The notes: generated by a model not told the origin, from the letters alone. A DNA stretch of 64,000 nucleotides from Eikenella corrodens (GCF_003990355.1 NZ_CP034670.1:620001-684000); one strand, 5' to 3'; counted from the stretch's first letter, positions 8,173 through 17,174 are shown. Program-made: numbers and translations.

Positions 8173-9741
8173 ATGAAAATCAGAGCACAAGTCGGCATGG
8201 TGCTGAACTTGGACAAATGTATCGGCTGCCACACCTGCTCCGTTACCTGCAAAAACGTATGGACCAGCCGCGACGGCGTGGAATACGCCTGGTTCAACAA
8301 CGTTGAAACCAAGCCCGGTATCGGCTTCCCGAAAAACTGGGAAGACCAGGAAAAATGGAACGGCGGCTGGATGCGCAAACCCAACGGCAAGCTCGTGCCC
8401 AAGCAAGGCGGCCGTTTGAAAATCCTGTCCAACATTTTCGCCAACCCCAATCTACCGCAAATCGACGACTACTACGAGCCGTTCACCTACGACTACGAGC
8501 ACCTGCAAAATGCCCCGCGCATGAAAACCCCGCCCACCGCGCGGCCGATTTCCGTGCTCACCGGCAAGAAAATGGACAAGGTCGAATGGGGCCCCAACTG
8601 GGAAGACGACTTGGCCGGCGAATTTGAAAAACGCGCCAAAGACACCCTGTTCGAAGGCATCCAGAAAGACATGATGGGCGCGTTCGAGCAAACCTTCATG
8701 ATGTATCTGCCGCGCCTGTGCGAACACTGCCTGAACCCGACCTGCGTCGCCTCCTGCCCCTCCGGTAGCATCTACAAACGCGAAGACGACGGCATCGTGC
8801 TCATCGACCAAGACAAATGCCGCGGCTGGCGTATGTGCGTGTCCGGCTGCCCCTACAAAAAAATCTACTACAACTGGGTGAGCGGCAAAGCCGAAAAATG
8901 TATTTTCTGCTACCCGCGCATCGAAGCGGGCGAACCGACCGTTTGCTCCGAAACCTGTGTAGGCCGCATCCGCTATTTGGGCGTGTTGCTGTATGACGCC
9001 GATAAAATCGAAGAAGCCGCTTCAGTAGAAAACCCGCAAGACCTGTATGAAGCGCAGCTGGGCGTGTTCCTCGATCCGCACGACCCCGAAATCCAGCGCG
9101 AAGCCCTGAAACAGGGCATCAGCCAGAGTTGGCTCGATGCGGCGAAAAAATCGCCCGTTTACAAAATGGCGATGGAATGGAAAATCGCCTTCCCGCTGCA
9201 CCCCGAATACCGCACGCTGCCGATGGTGTGGTACATCCCGCCGCTTTCCCCGATTCAATCCGCCATCGAAAACGGTCTGGTGGGCGAAAACGGCATTATC
9301 CCCAGCGTGGACGAAATGCGCATCCCGCTGCGTTATCTGGCCAACCTGCTGACCGCCGGCAAAATCGAGCCGATTAAAGACGCGCTGGAACGCATGATCG
9401 CCATGCGCCGCTACAAACGCGGCCAAGTGGTACACGGCGAAACGCTGGAGCAAACCTTGGACGGCACCGGCCTGACCCCCGCCATGGTGGAAGACATGTA
9501 CCAGATTATGGCCATCGCCAACTACGAAGACCGCTTCGTGATTCCCACCAGCCACAAAGAGCAGGTGGAAAACACCTTTGAAGACAAAGCAAGCTGCGGT
9601 TTCTCCTTCGGCAACGGCTGCTCCGGCGGCTCGGACGGCATGACCAAAGAAAGCCTGTTCGGCAAGCCCAAAGCCTCGCCCATCATCTTCTTCGACCGCC
9701 GTAAGGACTTGGAAGAAAACCGCGAAAAAGGGGTGCGCTGA
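8173..9741 (+). CDS. narH: Respiratory nitrate reductase, beta subunit
   Basis: This electron-transfer subunit carries four iron-sulfur clusters between NarI and NarG. It is 522 residues from ATG 8173 (AAGGAACACATC in front); the open frame extends further upstream into the cupin unit, but that part is not conserved. The first cluster motif is C16-x2-C19-x2-C22-x3-C26, followed by LCEHCLNPTCVASCP, CRGWRMCVSGCP and CIFC...CSETC. The Trp in CRGW is the usual replacement that makes one cluster 3Fe-4S. The stop codon overlaps the narJ start by one base. Confidence 0.97.
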   Translation: MKIRAQVGMVLNLDKCIGCHTCSVTCKNVWTSRDGVEYAWFNNVETKPGIGFPKNWEDQEKWNGGWMRKPNGKLVPKQGGRLKILSNIFANPNLPQIDDYYEPFTYDYEHLQNAPRMKTPPTARPISVLTGKKMDKVEWGPNWEDDLAGEFEKRAKDTLFEGIQKDMMGAFEQTFMMYLPRLCEHCLNPTCVASCPSGSIYKREDDGIVLIDQDKCRGWRMCVSGCPYKKIYYNWVSGKAEKCIFCYPRIEAGEPTVCSETCVGRIRYLGVLLYDADKIEEAASVENPQDLYEAQLGVFLDPHDPEIQREALKQGISQSWLDAAKKSPVYKMAMEWKIAFPLHPEYRTLPMVWYIPPLSPIQSAIENGLVGENGIIPSVDEMRIPLRYLANLLTAGKIEPIKDALERMIAMRRYKRGQVVHGETLEQTLDGTGLTPAMVEDMYQIMAIANYEDRFVIPTSHKEQVENTFEDKASCGFSFGNGCSGGSDGMTKESLFGKPKASPIIFFDRRKDLEENREKGVR

Positions 9742-10385
9742 TGCAGGGCAATCCGGTATACAAATTCTTCTCGGCGCTGCTGTGCTATCCGGAAGCCGAA
9801 TTGGTGGAGGCGCTGCCTGAATTCCAGGCAGCACTCGACCAAATGCCCGAATTGGCCGCACACCGCGAGGGTTTGCAAGCGTTGCTGGATTATCTGGGCG
9901 GCAACAGCCTGCGCCATATCCAGGAGGAATACGTTTCCACCTTCGACCGCAACCGCCTGCATGCGCTGTATATTTTCGAGCACGTTTTCGGCGAAGACCG
10001 CGATCGCGGCAGCGCCATGGTGGATTTATTGGAAGAATACCGCAAATACGGCTTTGAATTGGGCGACGACGAACTGCCCGACTTCCTGCCTGCGCTGCTG
10101 GAATTTTTCGCCCATATCCCGCCTGCCGATGCGCAAAAACTGCTTGGTGATGCCGTGCACGTGATCAACCATATCGGCAAAAACTTGCGCACCGCCGGTT
10201 CGCCTTATGCCGTCGTGCTGGAGAACATCGTGGCGCTCAGCCCCGTCGAGCCGCAGCCCCTAACTGAGCCGCCTGTGCGCGATATGGACGAAGCCATGGA
10301 AACCTTCGGCCCCGACGTATCCGGTATCGAGCCCCTGCTCAAGCCGAGCATCCAAACCGTACAATTTTATCCAAAAAGCAAGTAA
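9741..10385 (+). CDS. narJ: Nitrate reductase assembly chaperone
   Basis: This cytoplasmic chaperone guides cofactor insertion into NarG and membrane docking of NarGH. It is 214 residues, slightly shorter than E. coli NarJ. The sequence is helical and acidic, with the family segments NPVYKFFSALLCYPEAEL at the N-terminus and HVFGEDRDRGSAMVDLL in the middle. Its ATG overlaps the narH stop (TGATG), indicating translational coupling, and narI follows 24 bp later. Confidence 0.95.
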   Translation: MQGNPVYKFFSALLCYPEAELVEALPEFQAALDQMPELAAHREGLQALLDYLGGNSLRHIQEEYVSTFDRNRLHALYIFEHVFGEDRDRGSAMVDLLEEYRKYGFELGDDELPDFLPALLEFFAHIPPADAQKLLGDAVHVINHIGKNLRTAGSPYAVVLENIVALSPVEPQPLTEPPVRDMDEAMETFGPDVSGIEPLLKPSIQTVQFYPKSK

Positions 10386-10409
10386 GCATACCTGCTTGGG
10401 AGTTTTGAT

Positions 10410-11096
10410 ATGAGTAACCTGCACTTCTTCTTCTTTGCCATCTATCCCTATATTTGTTTGGCAATTTTCTTCTTCGGCAGCCTCGTGCGTTTCGACCGCG
10501 AGCAGTACACTTGGAAGAGCGATTCCAGCCAGCTGCTGTATGACGGCCAGCTGCGCTTGGGCAATATCCTCTTTCACGTGGGCGTATTGGCCGTGTTCGG
10601 CGGCCACTTCGTCGGCCTGCTCACCCCGCTGTGGGTATGGCATGCCTTAGGCGTGAGCCATGCGGCCAAACAGCTCTTGGCCATGACCGCCGGCGGCATC
10701 TTCGGCACCATGGCGCTGGTCGGCCTGCTGATTCTGATCAAACGCCGCTTCACCATCGACCGCATCAATATCAACAGCACCTGGCGCGATAAGCTGCTGC
10801 TGGTGTGGATTTTGATTACCCTACTGCTCGGCCTCTCCACCATTTGCGTGAGCGCAGGCCACATGGACGGCCACGAAATGACCCTGCTCATGCAGTGGGC
10901 GCAGCACATCGTTACCTTCCGTGGTGTGGAAGCCGCCGGTTTCATTACTGATGCGCACATCCTCTTCAAACTGCACATGTTTATGGGCATGACCTTCTTC
11001 CTCATCTTCCCGTTCACCCGTATGGTGCACGTATGGAGCGGTTTTGCCAGCGTATTCTACGTATTCCGCCCCTGGCAGCTGGTACGCCGCCGCTAA
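10410..11096 (+). CDS. narI: Respiratory nitrate reductase, gamma subunit (cytochrome b)
   Basis: This membrane subunit oxidises quinol and passes electrons through two b-type hemes to NarH. It is 228 residues with about five hydrophobic segments. Candidate heme ligands are H56 and H66 in one helix and H189 and H207 near the C-terminus, at spacings that match E. coli NarI (56, 66, 187, 205). It is the last gene of the operon and is followed by a DUS hairpin. Confidence 0.96.
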   Translation: MSNLHFFFFAIYPYICLAIFFFGSLVRFDREQYTWKSDSSQLLYDGQLRLGNILFHVGVLAVFGGHFVGLLTPLWVWHALGVSHAAKQLLAMTAGGIFGTMALVGLLILIKRRFTIDRININSTWRDKLLLVWILITLLLGLSTICVSAGHMDGHEMTLLMQWAQHIVTFRGVEAAGFITDAHILFKLHMFMGMTFFLIFPFTRMVHVWSGFASVFYVFRPWQLVRRR

Positions 11097-11103
11097 GGTA
11101 ATA

Positions 11104-11141
11104 TTTTCAGGTAGCCTTCTGGAAGGCTACCTGAAATTTTT
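11104..11141. terminator. DUS-pair hairpin ending the nar operon
   Basis: TTTTCAGGTAGCCTTC and GAAGGCTACCTGAAA pair with almost no loop, followed by a T-rich tract. A typical Rho-independent layout. Confidence 0.75.
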
Positions 11142-11142
11142 A

Positions 11143-11249
11143 TATCGTGGAGTAAAATGAGAACGGGACAAGGCGGCGAGCCATAGTGCAGTATGCGTAA
11201 TACGGCAAGGCGAGCCAACACAGTGGCATTCTTATTTTCATTCACTATA
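11143..11249. mobile_element. Diverged CREE between narI and the hemerythrin gene
   Basis: The left end TATCGTGGAGTAAAATGAG and the right end CTTATTTTCATTCACTATA are imperfect inverted repeats around the core GGACAAGGCGGCGAGCC...GGCAAGGCGAGCCAACA. The right terminus lies 24 bp before the next start codon, so it probably supplies promoter or leader sequence. Confidence 0.75.
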
Positions 11250-11272
11250 GAACCATAAAGGACACCGCACCC

Positions 11273-11743
11273 ATGATTGATCACGAACTTTGGCAAAACG
11301 CCTCCGACAGCGACATCATCGACCACATCCTGCCGCGCTACCACGACACCCACCGCCGCCAGCTCGAAGAGCTCATTCCACTGGCCGAAAAAGTGGCCGG
11401 CGTGCACGCAGGCAAATTCCCGGCCGAGGTGGTTTCCCTGCTGCACACCATCCAAAACGAGTTGCTCAGCCACATGATGAAGGAAGAGCGCATCCTCTTC
11501 CCCATGCTCAAACAAGGCGCCGGCCGCGCCGCCGCCATGCCCGTGCGCATGATGATGCACGAGCACACCGAACACGAAGCCGCCCTCGAGCGCCTGCTGG
11601 AAGTTACCGGCAACCTGCAAGCCCCCGCCGATGCCTGCCGCAGCTGGCAACGGCTCTACAGCCTGGCTCAAGAGCTGGTGGACGACCTGCGCGACCACAT
11701 CGATTTGGAAGACAATATTCTGTTTGCCCGCGTGCTGGCGTAA
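11273..11743 (+). CDS. Hemerythrin-domain iron-sulfur repair-like protein
   Basis: This 156-residue protein consists only of a hemerythrin-like di-iron domain. His/Glu ligands are visible in RYHDTHRRQ, HTIQNELLSHMMKEERILFP, MMHEHTEHE and DHIDLEDNILFARVL. This is the C-terminal domain pattern of RIC/YtfE/DnrN proteins, which repair iron centres damaged by nitric oxide or oxidants. The N-terminal ScdA domain of full-length RIC (about 60 residues) is absent. Its position right after the nitrate reductase genes fits protection from nitrite- and NO-derived stress. Confidence 0.8.
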   Translation: MIDHELWQNASDSDIIDHILPRYHDTHRRQLEELIPLAEKVAGVHAGKFPAEVVSLLHTIQNELLSHMMKEERILFPMLKQGAGRAAAMPVRMMMHEHTEHEAALERLLEVTGNLQAPADACRSWQRLYSLAQELVDDLRDHIDLEDNILFARVLA

Positions 11744-11758
11744 CCCTATAAAATGTAG

Positions 11759-11807
11759 AAAAGGCTACCTGAAACAGATTTGCTGTTTTCAGGTAGCCTT
11801 TGTTTTT
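11759..11807. terminator. DUS-pair hairpin after the hemerythrin gene
   Basis: AAAAGGCTACCTGAAACAG and CTGTTTTCAGGTAGCCTTT pair around GATTTG, followed by GTTTTTT. A strong terminator candidate. Confidence 0.8.
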
Positions 11808-11976
11808 TGCGCAATGGCTAGAGGGCTGTTTGGTGGGATCGGGTTTGAATAGCGGCGTTGAAGGGGAGGGAAAGCGTATCGGCCTTGGGCGGCTTTAGCT
11901 TAAAGGCAGCTTATCGCAGCAAGTCTACCTGAAAAATGCTCCATTCAAAGGGCGGGAGTATTTTCAGGTAGCCTTT

Positions 11977-12080
11977 TATAGTGGATTAACAAAAATCAGG
12001 ACAAGGCGGCGAGCCGCAGACAGTACACACGTTACGGCAAGGCGAGCCAACGCTGTACTGGTTTTTGTTAATTCACTATA
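11977..12080. mobile_element. Intact short-form CREE
   Basis: This 104-bp element has termini TATAGTGGATTAACAAAAA and TTTTTGTTAATTCACTATA and the core CAGTACACACGTTACGGCAAGG. It lies downstream of priA and is the least degraded CREE in the window. Confidence 0.93.
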
Positions 12081-12114
12081 TGAATGCGTGGTGCTGACAC
12101 TGAATACAGACAGC

Positions 12115-14316
12115 TCACATTTCCAAGGGATCGATATCCACCGACCATCTGGCCGCAGCAAACTGCCGTGCCAGCACAGCGAGGGCTTGCTGCCAGAGGG
12201 AGACTTGGCGGTGCAGCGCTTTGCGGCTGGGGCTTTCCAGAAACACCTGGGCGCGTTCTCGGCCGGCGAGTTTGGCCAGCAGCATGGGCACCGGGCCGAG
12301 GCAGAGCACTTCCGCGGCTTCGGCTGCCGCGCTTTCAGGTAGCCTTTGTTGCGCCACCCATTCGGCAGCCAGGCGCAACATTTCCAGCGCATCGGCCATA
12401 TTGGCGGCATCGGCGCGGACGGCGGCGGTGTGGGCGAAGGGCGGCATATCGAAACTTTCGCGCTCAGCCAGTTCGCCGGCGGCGAAGTCGGCATAGTTTT
12501 GCCGCAGCAGCGTTTGATACACGCGATGTTCCGGCAGTCGGGTTTGGATGAACACGCGGCCGGGCAGCTCGGCACGCCCGGCGCGGCCGGCCACCTGCAT
12601 CAGTTCGGCAAACAGCCGCTCGGGGGCGCGGAAGTCGGCGCTGTAGAGGCTGCCGTCGGCATTGAGCACCAACACCAAATTCAGGCGGGCGAAATCGTGG
12701 CCTTTGGCCAGCATCTGCGTGCCCACCAAAACATCCACACCGTTTTCGGCGATGCGCTGGTAGAGCCGCTGCCAGTCGCCTTTGCGGGCGACGCTGTCGC
12801 GGTCCACGCGCTCGATTTTGGCCCCGGGCAGTTGCGCGCGCAAGGCTTCTTCCACCCGCTGCGTGCCGATGCCTACGGCGGTAAGATCTTGGTTGCCGCA
12901 GTCGGGGCATTTTTTCGGAATCGGCACCGCCAGCCCGCAATGGTGGCAGCGCAGCTGGCGCGCGCGCTGGTGCAGCACCAGCTTGGCGGAACAGTGCGGG
13001 CAGCCGAAGGTGTGGCCGCAGTCGCCGCAGAAGAGGGCAGGGGCGAAGCCGCGCCGGTTGAGGTACACCATGCTCATGCCGCCGGCAGCGTGATTTTGCT
13101 GCAACAGCTTGAAAGCGGCCGGACTGAAGCCTTGGTTCAATGGCTCGCGGCGGATGTCGATTAGGTTGATTTCGGGTAGGCGGGCGGCCGCGCGGGCGCG
13201 TTGCGGCAGGCTGAGCAGGCGGTAGCCGCCGCTTTGCGCCTTGTGCCAGCTTTCCAGCGCGGGCGTGGCGCTGCCGAGCACAATCGGGCAGTCAGCTTGG
13301 CGTGCGCGCCACACGGCCAAATCGCGGGCGTGGTAGCGTAGCTCGCTGTCTTGCTTGAACGAGGAATCGTGTTCTTCATCCACCACAATCAGCCCCAAAT
13401 CCGGCAGCGGCGTAAACACTGCAAGCCGGGTGCCCACCACCAGCCGCACCTGGCCGCACATGGCTTTCAGGTAGCCTTGGGTGCGCTCGCCGGCGGCGGT
13501 TTGGCTGTGCAGCACAGCAGTCGGCACATCGGCAAAACGCTGCTGCAAACGGGCGATGAGCTGCGGTGTGAGGCTGATTTCGGGCAGCAGGAACAACACC
13601 TGTTTGCCCGCTGCAAGCGCGGCGGCCATGGCCTCAAAATAGGTTTCGGTTTTGCCGCTGCCGGTGATGCCGTGCAGCAGGAAGGGGGCAAAACCCTGCG
13701 CCTGCGCCACCGCATCGGCCGCGGCCTGCTGCTCGGGGTTGAGCGGTACGGGCGAGGGCGGAATCGGCAGGCGGGCGGGCAATGCGCCGGTTTCGGCTGC
13801 CAGCCAGCCTTGTACCTGCCAGCTTGCCAGCTGGGCGGCGGCCTGCGGCGCGATGGTGCGGGCGGCGCTTTGGCTCACCGGGCTCTCCAGCAGCGCCTGC
13901 CACAGCGCGGCTTTGCGACGGTGGTGCGGTGGTGGCGCGGGCTGTTGCCGCCCCAAATCAGTGAGTGAAAAATAGGTTTCCGGCTGCGACAATGGGCAGG
14001 GCTTGGCTTCGCGCAGGCCGGCTGGCAGGGCGGTGAAGGCTGTTTGGCCGATGGGGTGGTGATAATAACGGGAAGTAAATTCAATCAGTTCGCGCCAGGC
14101 GGCGGGCAGTGGCGGTTCGTGTTCAAACACTTGCTCAAGCGGGCGGATTTTGGCCGGGCTGATTTCCGGCTCTTCGCACGCGCCCCATACGATGCCGGCC
14201 ACGGTTTTACCGCGAAACGGCACGGCCACGCGGGTGCCGGGCGCGGGAATATAGTCGGCACGGTAGGTAAGCAGCGTGTCGATCGGAACGTTGAGGGCAA
14301 CTTGGCAGTAGGGCAC
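12115..14316 (-). CDS. priA: Primosomal replication restart helicase
   Basis: PriA is a 3'-5' DNA helicase that reloads the replisome at stalled forks. It is 733 residues. The N-terminal DNA-binding part is followed by Walker A in GITGSGKTE and the DEEH box in VVDEEHDSS. The zinc-binding insert is the run of Cys pairs in CGDCGHTFGCPHC, CHHCG and CPDCG. The C-terminal helicase motifs end in QVAGRAGR. Two DUS copies lie inside the gene (near 12331 and 13466) and are translated as RLPES and GYLK. Confidence 0.97.
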   Translation of the reverse strand: MPYCQVALNVPIDTLLTYRADYIPAPGTRVAVPFRGKTVAGIVWGACEEPEISPAKIRPLEQVFEHEPPLPAAWRELIEFTSRYYHHPIGQTAFTALPAGLREAKPCPLSQPETYFSLTDLGRQQPAPPPHHRRKAALWQALLESPVSQSAARTIAPQAAAQLASWQVQGWLAAETGALPARLPIPPSPVPLNPEQQAAADAVAQAQGFAPFLLHGITGSGKTETYFEAMAAALAAGKQVLFLLPEISLTPQLIARLQQRFADVPTAVLHSQTAAGERTQGYLKAMCGQVRLVVGTRLAVFTPLPDLGLIVVDEEHDSSFKQDSELRYHARDLAVWRARQADCPIVLGSATPALESWHKAQSGGYRLLSLPQRARAAARLPEINLIDIRREPLNQGFSPAAFKLLQQNHAAGGMSMVYLNRRGFAPALFCGDCGHTFGCPHCSAKLVLHQRARQLRCHHCGLAVPIPKKCPDCGNQDLTAVGIGTQRVEEALRAQLPGAKIERVDRDSVARKGDWQRLYQRIAENGVDVLVGTQMLAKGHDFARLNLVLVLNADGSLYSADFRAPERLFAELMQVAGRAGRAELPGRVFIQTRLPEHRVYQTLLRQNYADFAAGELAERESFDMPPFAHTAAVRADAANMADALEMLRLAAEWVAQQRLPESAAAEAAEVLCLGPVPMLLAKLAGRERAQVFLESPSRKALHRQVSLWQQALAVLARQFAAARWSVDIDPLEM

Positions 14317-14612
14317 GGCTGTTGGCTATGAATAAAAAACGCGGGTATTGTACCTGAAATGGCAAAGGCTACCTGAAAGTGCAGCTTCAACGGGGGCGAC
14401 GTTTTGGCGTAGCCAAGGCGTTGGCCTTGCTTCAGTTAAAACGGCAGCACAGATTTCAGGTAGCCTCTAATCAGGGCGGGCAGTAAACTAGGCGTATTGT
14501 ACCAACGGAGAATCAGGCTACCTGAAAACTTTTGCCGCAACGCAGCAAAATAGACTACGGCAAGGCTGAAGCAATTTCAGGTAGCCTCTCATTTAAAACT
14601 AAGGAAACCGAT
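14317..14612. other. DUS-rich intergenic between priA and the macro-domain gene
   Basis: Several DUS copies occur near 14368, 14455, 14515 and 14578. It must hold divergent promoters, but I see no clear -10/-35 pair. No gene is seen. Confidence 0.55.
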
Positions 14613-15125
14613 ATGACTGCCACTTTGGAAGTATGCCAAGCCGATATCACCACGCTGGCGGTGGACGTTATAGTCAATGCCGCTAATTCTTCGCTATTGG
14701 GCGGCGGCGGAGTGGACGGTGCGATACACCGTGCCGCCGGGCCGGAGCTGTTGGCCGAGTGCCGCCGGCTGGGCGGCTGCCGCACCGGTGAGGCCAAAAT
14801 CACTCAGGGCTACCGGCTGCCGGCGCGCTGGGTGGTGCACACTGTCGGCCCGGTATGGCGCGGCGGGCAGCATGACGAAGCGAAACTATTGGCCGCAGCT
14901 TATGCCAATTCTCTACGCCTCGCTGCGGAACAGGGTGCGCAAAGCATTGCTTTCCCCTGTATCAGCACCGGCGTGTATGGCTACCCCATGTACGAAGCAG
15001 CGAAAATTGCGGTGCAGGCTGTGCGCGAAACGCTGCCGCAATGCCCGCAGATAGAGCGCGTAGTGTTTTGCTGTTTTTCGCAGCAAGATGCGGCACTGTA
15101 CCGGCGATTGCTGGAGGCTACCTGA
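14613..15125 (+). CDS. Macro-domain ADP-ribose hydrolase (YmdB-like)
   Basis: This 170-residue macro domain probably removes acetyl groups from O-acetyl-ADP-ribose or reverses ADP-ribosylation. The ligand loop VIVNAANSSLLGGGGVDGAI and the phosphate loop CISTGVYGYP are both intact. ATG 14613 follows AAGGAAAC at a good distance; the frame is open 27 codons upstream but has no ATG there. The last codons GAG GCT ACC TGA are part of a DUS, so the uptake sequence supplies the stop codon. Confidence 0.9.
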   Translation: MTATLEVCQADITTLAVDVIVNAANSSLLGGGGVDGAIHRAAGPELLAECRRLGGCRTGEAKITQGYRLPARWVVHTVGPVWRGGQHDEAKLLAAAYANSLRLAAEQGAQSIAFPCISTGVYGYPMYEAAKIAVQAVRETLPQCPQIERVVFCCFSQQDAALYRRLLEAT

Positions 15126-15427
15126 AAAATTCGGGCGGATGCATAGCATGTGTTTGGCAGTAAGTAGGCAGAATTATGCACATCGCTTGTGCAGATTGCT
15201 TGGATTGTTGGCGGGAAGTATCGTTTTGGGCGGCTAAATGCAGGTTTTTGGTGTATTTACGGTGAAACTTGCTATAATCGCGGGCGCGTTGCGGCGGCAG
15301 GTAGGCAAACCTGTAATTGGAGCTTGTGGTTTGGAAAGAATAGAGGGCAAGTAGCCTTTACTTGAAAGAAAAGGACTGTCTCAAAAGCGCCGCAGGCAGA
15401 TTAAGAATTACCCGCTAAGAGGTATCA
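15126..15427. promoter_or_regulatory. Intergenic with TATAAT box ahead of the membrane protein gene
   Basis: TATAAT occurs at 15273-15278 (GCTATAATCG). No convincing -35 box stands 16-18 bp upstream, so only the -10 is offered. A leader of about 150 bases follows before the start codon. Otherwise empty. Confidence 0.4.
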
Positions 15428-15766
15428 ATGATGCGCAGCAAACTTTGGAGCTGGCTGCAAGTTGTTTATCTGATTATTTTTGCTATCCTGCTGTGGCATT
15501 TCACCAGGCAAGCTGGCAGTAGCCAAGACTTCTTGGTTTATATCCTTGCCCTACTCTTGGTATATGGCCTCTACGATTGGATGATAAGCCGTGCCCACCG
15601 TGCCGCCCTGCAAGCATTCCATAATAACCCTGCTGCCCGTCAATGGCTGGCTGAAAACTTGAGTGGCGTGCGTATTACCGATATCAAAGCTATCCGCTCC
15701 CGTTTTGGCCTCTCTTTACGTGATGCCGTTGCCGTGTTAGACGAATACCGGCAGCAAAAAAATTAA
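15428..15766 (+). CDS. Small membrane protein with an L7/L12-like tail
   Basis: This 112-residue protein has two hydrophobic stretches (about residues 8-25 and 35-52), then a soluble tail. The tail contains ITDIKAIRSRFGLSLRDAVA, which resembles the K-x-IR-x3-GL-x-L-x-EA helix of the ribosomal protein L7/L12 C-terminal domain. I do not know a characterised function. The gene lies just upstream of the infC-rpmI-rplT translation operon, where thrS is often found. Whether the tail touches ribosome factors is speculation. Confidence 0.65.
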   Translation: MMRSKLWSWLQVVYLIIFAILLWHFTRQAGSSQDFLVYILALLLVYGLYDWMISRAHRAALQAFHNNPAARQWLAENLSGVRITDIKAIRSRFGLSLRDAVAVLDEYRQQKN

Positions 15767-15934
15767 ATGGCCGGGCGCCGCATTTGATACATTTGATGTC
15801 AAATAGCCTGCCTTGTGTTACCTGAAAATTTCCGGAGCAGCCGGTGCTCCTTTCGATACACCGGCCACAGCGGCATGCCGTCGGTTCATCAGCCAAAATT
15901 GGCATGCTACCAAACTAACCTTAATAGGAGATGC

Positions 15935-16456
15935 ATCATCGCACAAGAACGCGAAGCACGGATCAACGGCGAAATTCACGCCAAAGAAGTGCGTTTAATC
16001 AGCGGCACGGGCGAGCAGCTCGGCGTCGTAACCGTGAAAGAAGCCCTGGCCATGGCCGAAGAGCAAGACGTGGATTTGGTGGAGATTTCCCCCACCGCCA
16101 AACCGCCTGTCTGCAAGCTGATGGACTACGGCAAATATAAATACGAGCAGTCGAAAAAACGCGACGAAGCCAAGAAAAAGCAGAAGCAGGTGCAGATTAA
16201 GGAAATCAAATTCCGCCCCGGCACCGACGAAGGCGATTATCAAATTAAAATGCGCAACGTTACCCGCTTCTTGGCCGATGGCGACAAAGTGAAAATTACC
16301 CTGCGTTTCCGCGGCCGCGAAATGGCGCACCAGCACTTGGGTGCGCAGCTGCTGGAACGTGTGAAGGCCGATTTGGCCGAAGTGGCCGCTGTGGAACAGT
16401 TCCCGAAAATGGAAGGCCGTCAGATGGTGATGATGGTTGCGCCCAAGAAGAAGTAA
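15935..16456 (+). CDS. infC: Translation initiation factor IF-3
   Basis: IF-3 binds the 30S subunit, blocks premature 50S joining and proofreads the start codon. From the first ATC at 15935 it is 173 residues, beginning (M)IAQEREARING as in Neisseria IF-3. AGGAG ends four bases before this codon. No in-frame ATG, GTG or TTG gives the family N-terminus. The rare start is known to let IF-3 repress its own translation. ISPTAKPPVCKLMDYGKY and the C-terminal KMEGRQMVMM block are typical. It forms an operon with rpmI and rplT. Confidence 0.95.
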   Translation: MIAQEREARINGEIHAKEVRLISGTGEQLGVVTVKEALAMAEEQDVDLVEISPTAKPPVCKLMDYGKYKYEQSKKRDEAKKKQKQVQIKEIKFRPGTDEGDYQIKMRNVTRFLADGDKVKITLRFRGREMAHQHLGAQLLERVKADLAEVAAVEQFPKMEGRQMVMMVAPKKK

Positions 16457-16606
16457 CCGTATAATTCGCCGTTTTCCGCTCCGCCGCACGCGGGAAACGG
16501 CTTCAATGTTGTGTGTGCGGCATAAAACCGTGGTTTCGGGTATTAAGCGCGGCCTGTTGCAGGCAGCCTCCCGATGCCTAATCCGATAAACCAATGGAGT
16601 TTTCCC

Positions 16607-16804
16607 ATGCCTAAAATGAAAACCAAATCCAGTGCGAAGAAACGCTTCAAAGTGCTGGGCAACGGTGGCATCAAACGCGCCCACGCGTTCAAACGCCACA
16701 TCCTCACCAAAAAAACCACTAAGAACAAACGCCAGCTGCGCGGTACCGCTATGGTGAACGAGCGCGACGTGGCTTCTGTTCACAAAATGTTGCCCTACGC
16801 TTAA
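16607..16804 (+). CDS. rpmI: 50S ribosomal protein L35
   Basis: This 65-residue basic protein begins MPKMKTKSSAKKRFKVLG and ends MLPYA, as in other L35 proteins. The frame is open 11 codons upstream (ATG 16574), but the family start and GGAGT binding site fit 16607. A 150-bp leader after infC contains a GC-rich inverted repeat (about 16472-16501, CGTTTTCCGC/GCGGGAAACG), which could be a control hairpin. Confidence 0.97.
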   Translation: MPKMKTKSSAKKRFKVLGNGGIKRAHAFKRHILTKKTTKNKRQLRGTAMVNERDVASVHKMLPYA

Positions 16805-16817
16805 AGGAGTCTGAAAT

Positions 16818-17174
16818 ATGCCACGCGTAAAACGCGGTGTAACCGCACGTGCCCGTCATAAAAAAGTATTAGTTCTGGCCAAAGGTTATCGCGGCCGTCG
16901 TAAAAATGTCTACCGTGTTGCCAAACAGGCGGTGATGAAGGCAGGCCAATATGCCTACCGCGACCGCCGTCAGCGCAAACGCCAGTTCCGTCAACTGTGG
17001 ATTGCCCGTATCAACGCCGGTGCCCGCCAGCACGGCCTGTCTTACAGCAAATTCATGAACGGCCTGAAACGCGCCGCTATCGAGCTGGACCGCAAAGTAT
17101 TGGCCGACTTGGCCGTATTCGACAAAGCTGCTTTCGCGCAGCTGGTTGAAAAAGCCAAAGCCGCTTTGGCCTAA
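16818..17174 (+). CDS. rplT: 50S ribosomal protein L20
   Basis: This 118-residue ribosomal protein is needed early in 50S assembly; in many bacteria it also represses its own operon. It starts MPRVKRGVTARARHKKVL, as typical, 13 bp after rpmI behind AAAGGAG. It is followed by a classic Rho-independent terminator. Confidence 0.98.
   Translation: MPRVKRGVTARARHKKVLVLAKGYRGRRKNVYRVAKQAVMKAGQYAYRDRRQRKRQFRQLWIARINAGARQHGLSYSKFMNGLKRAAIELDRKVLADLAVFDKAAFAQLVEKAKAALA

Larger units (their letters stand above)
11744..12114. other. Intergenic: DUS hairpin, single DUS and CREE
   Basis: No gene is seen. The stretch holds a DUS-pair terminator (11759-11807), further DUS-like sequences near 11920 and 11960-11975, and a CREE. 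It separates the plus-strand hemerythrin gene from the convergent priA. Confidence 0.7.
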
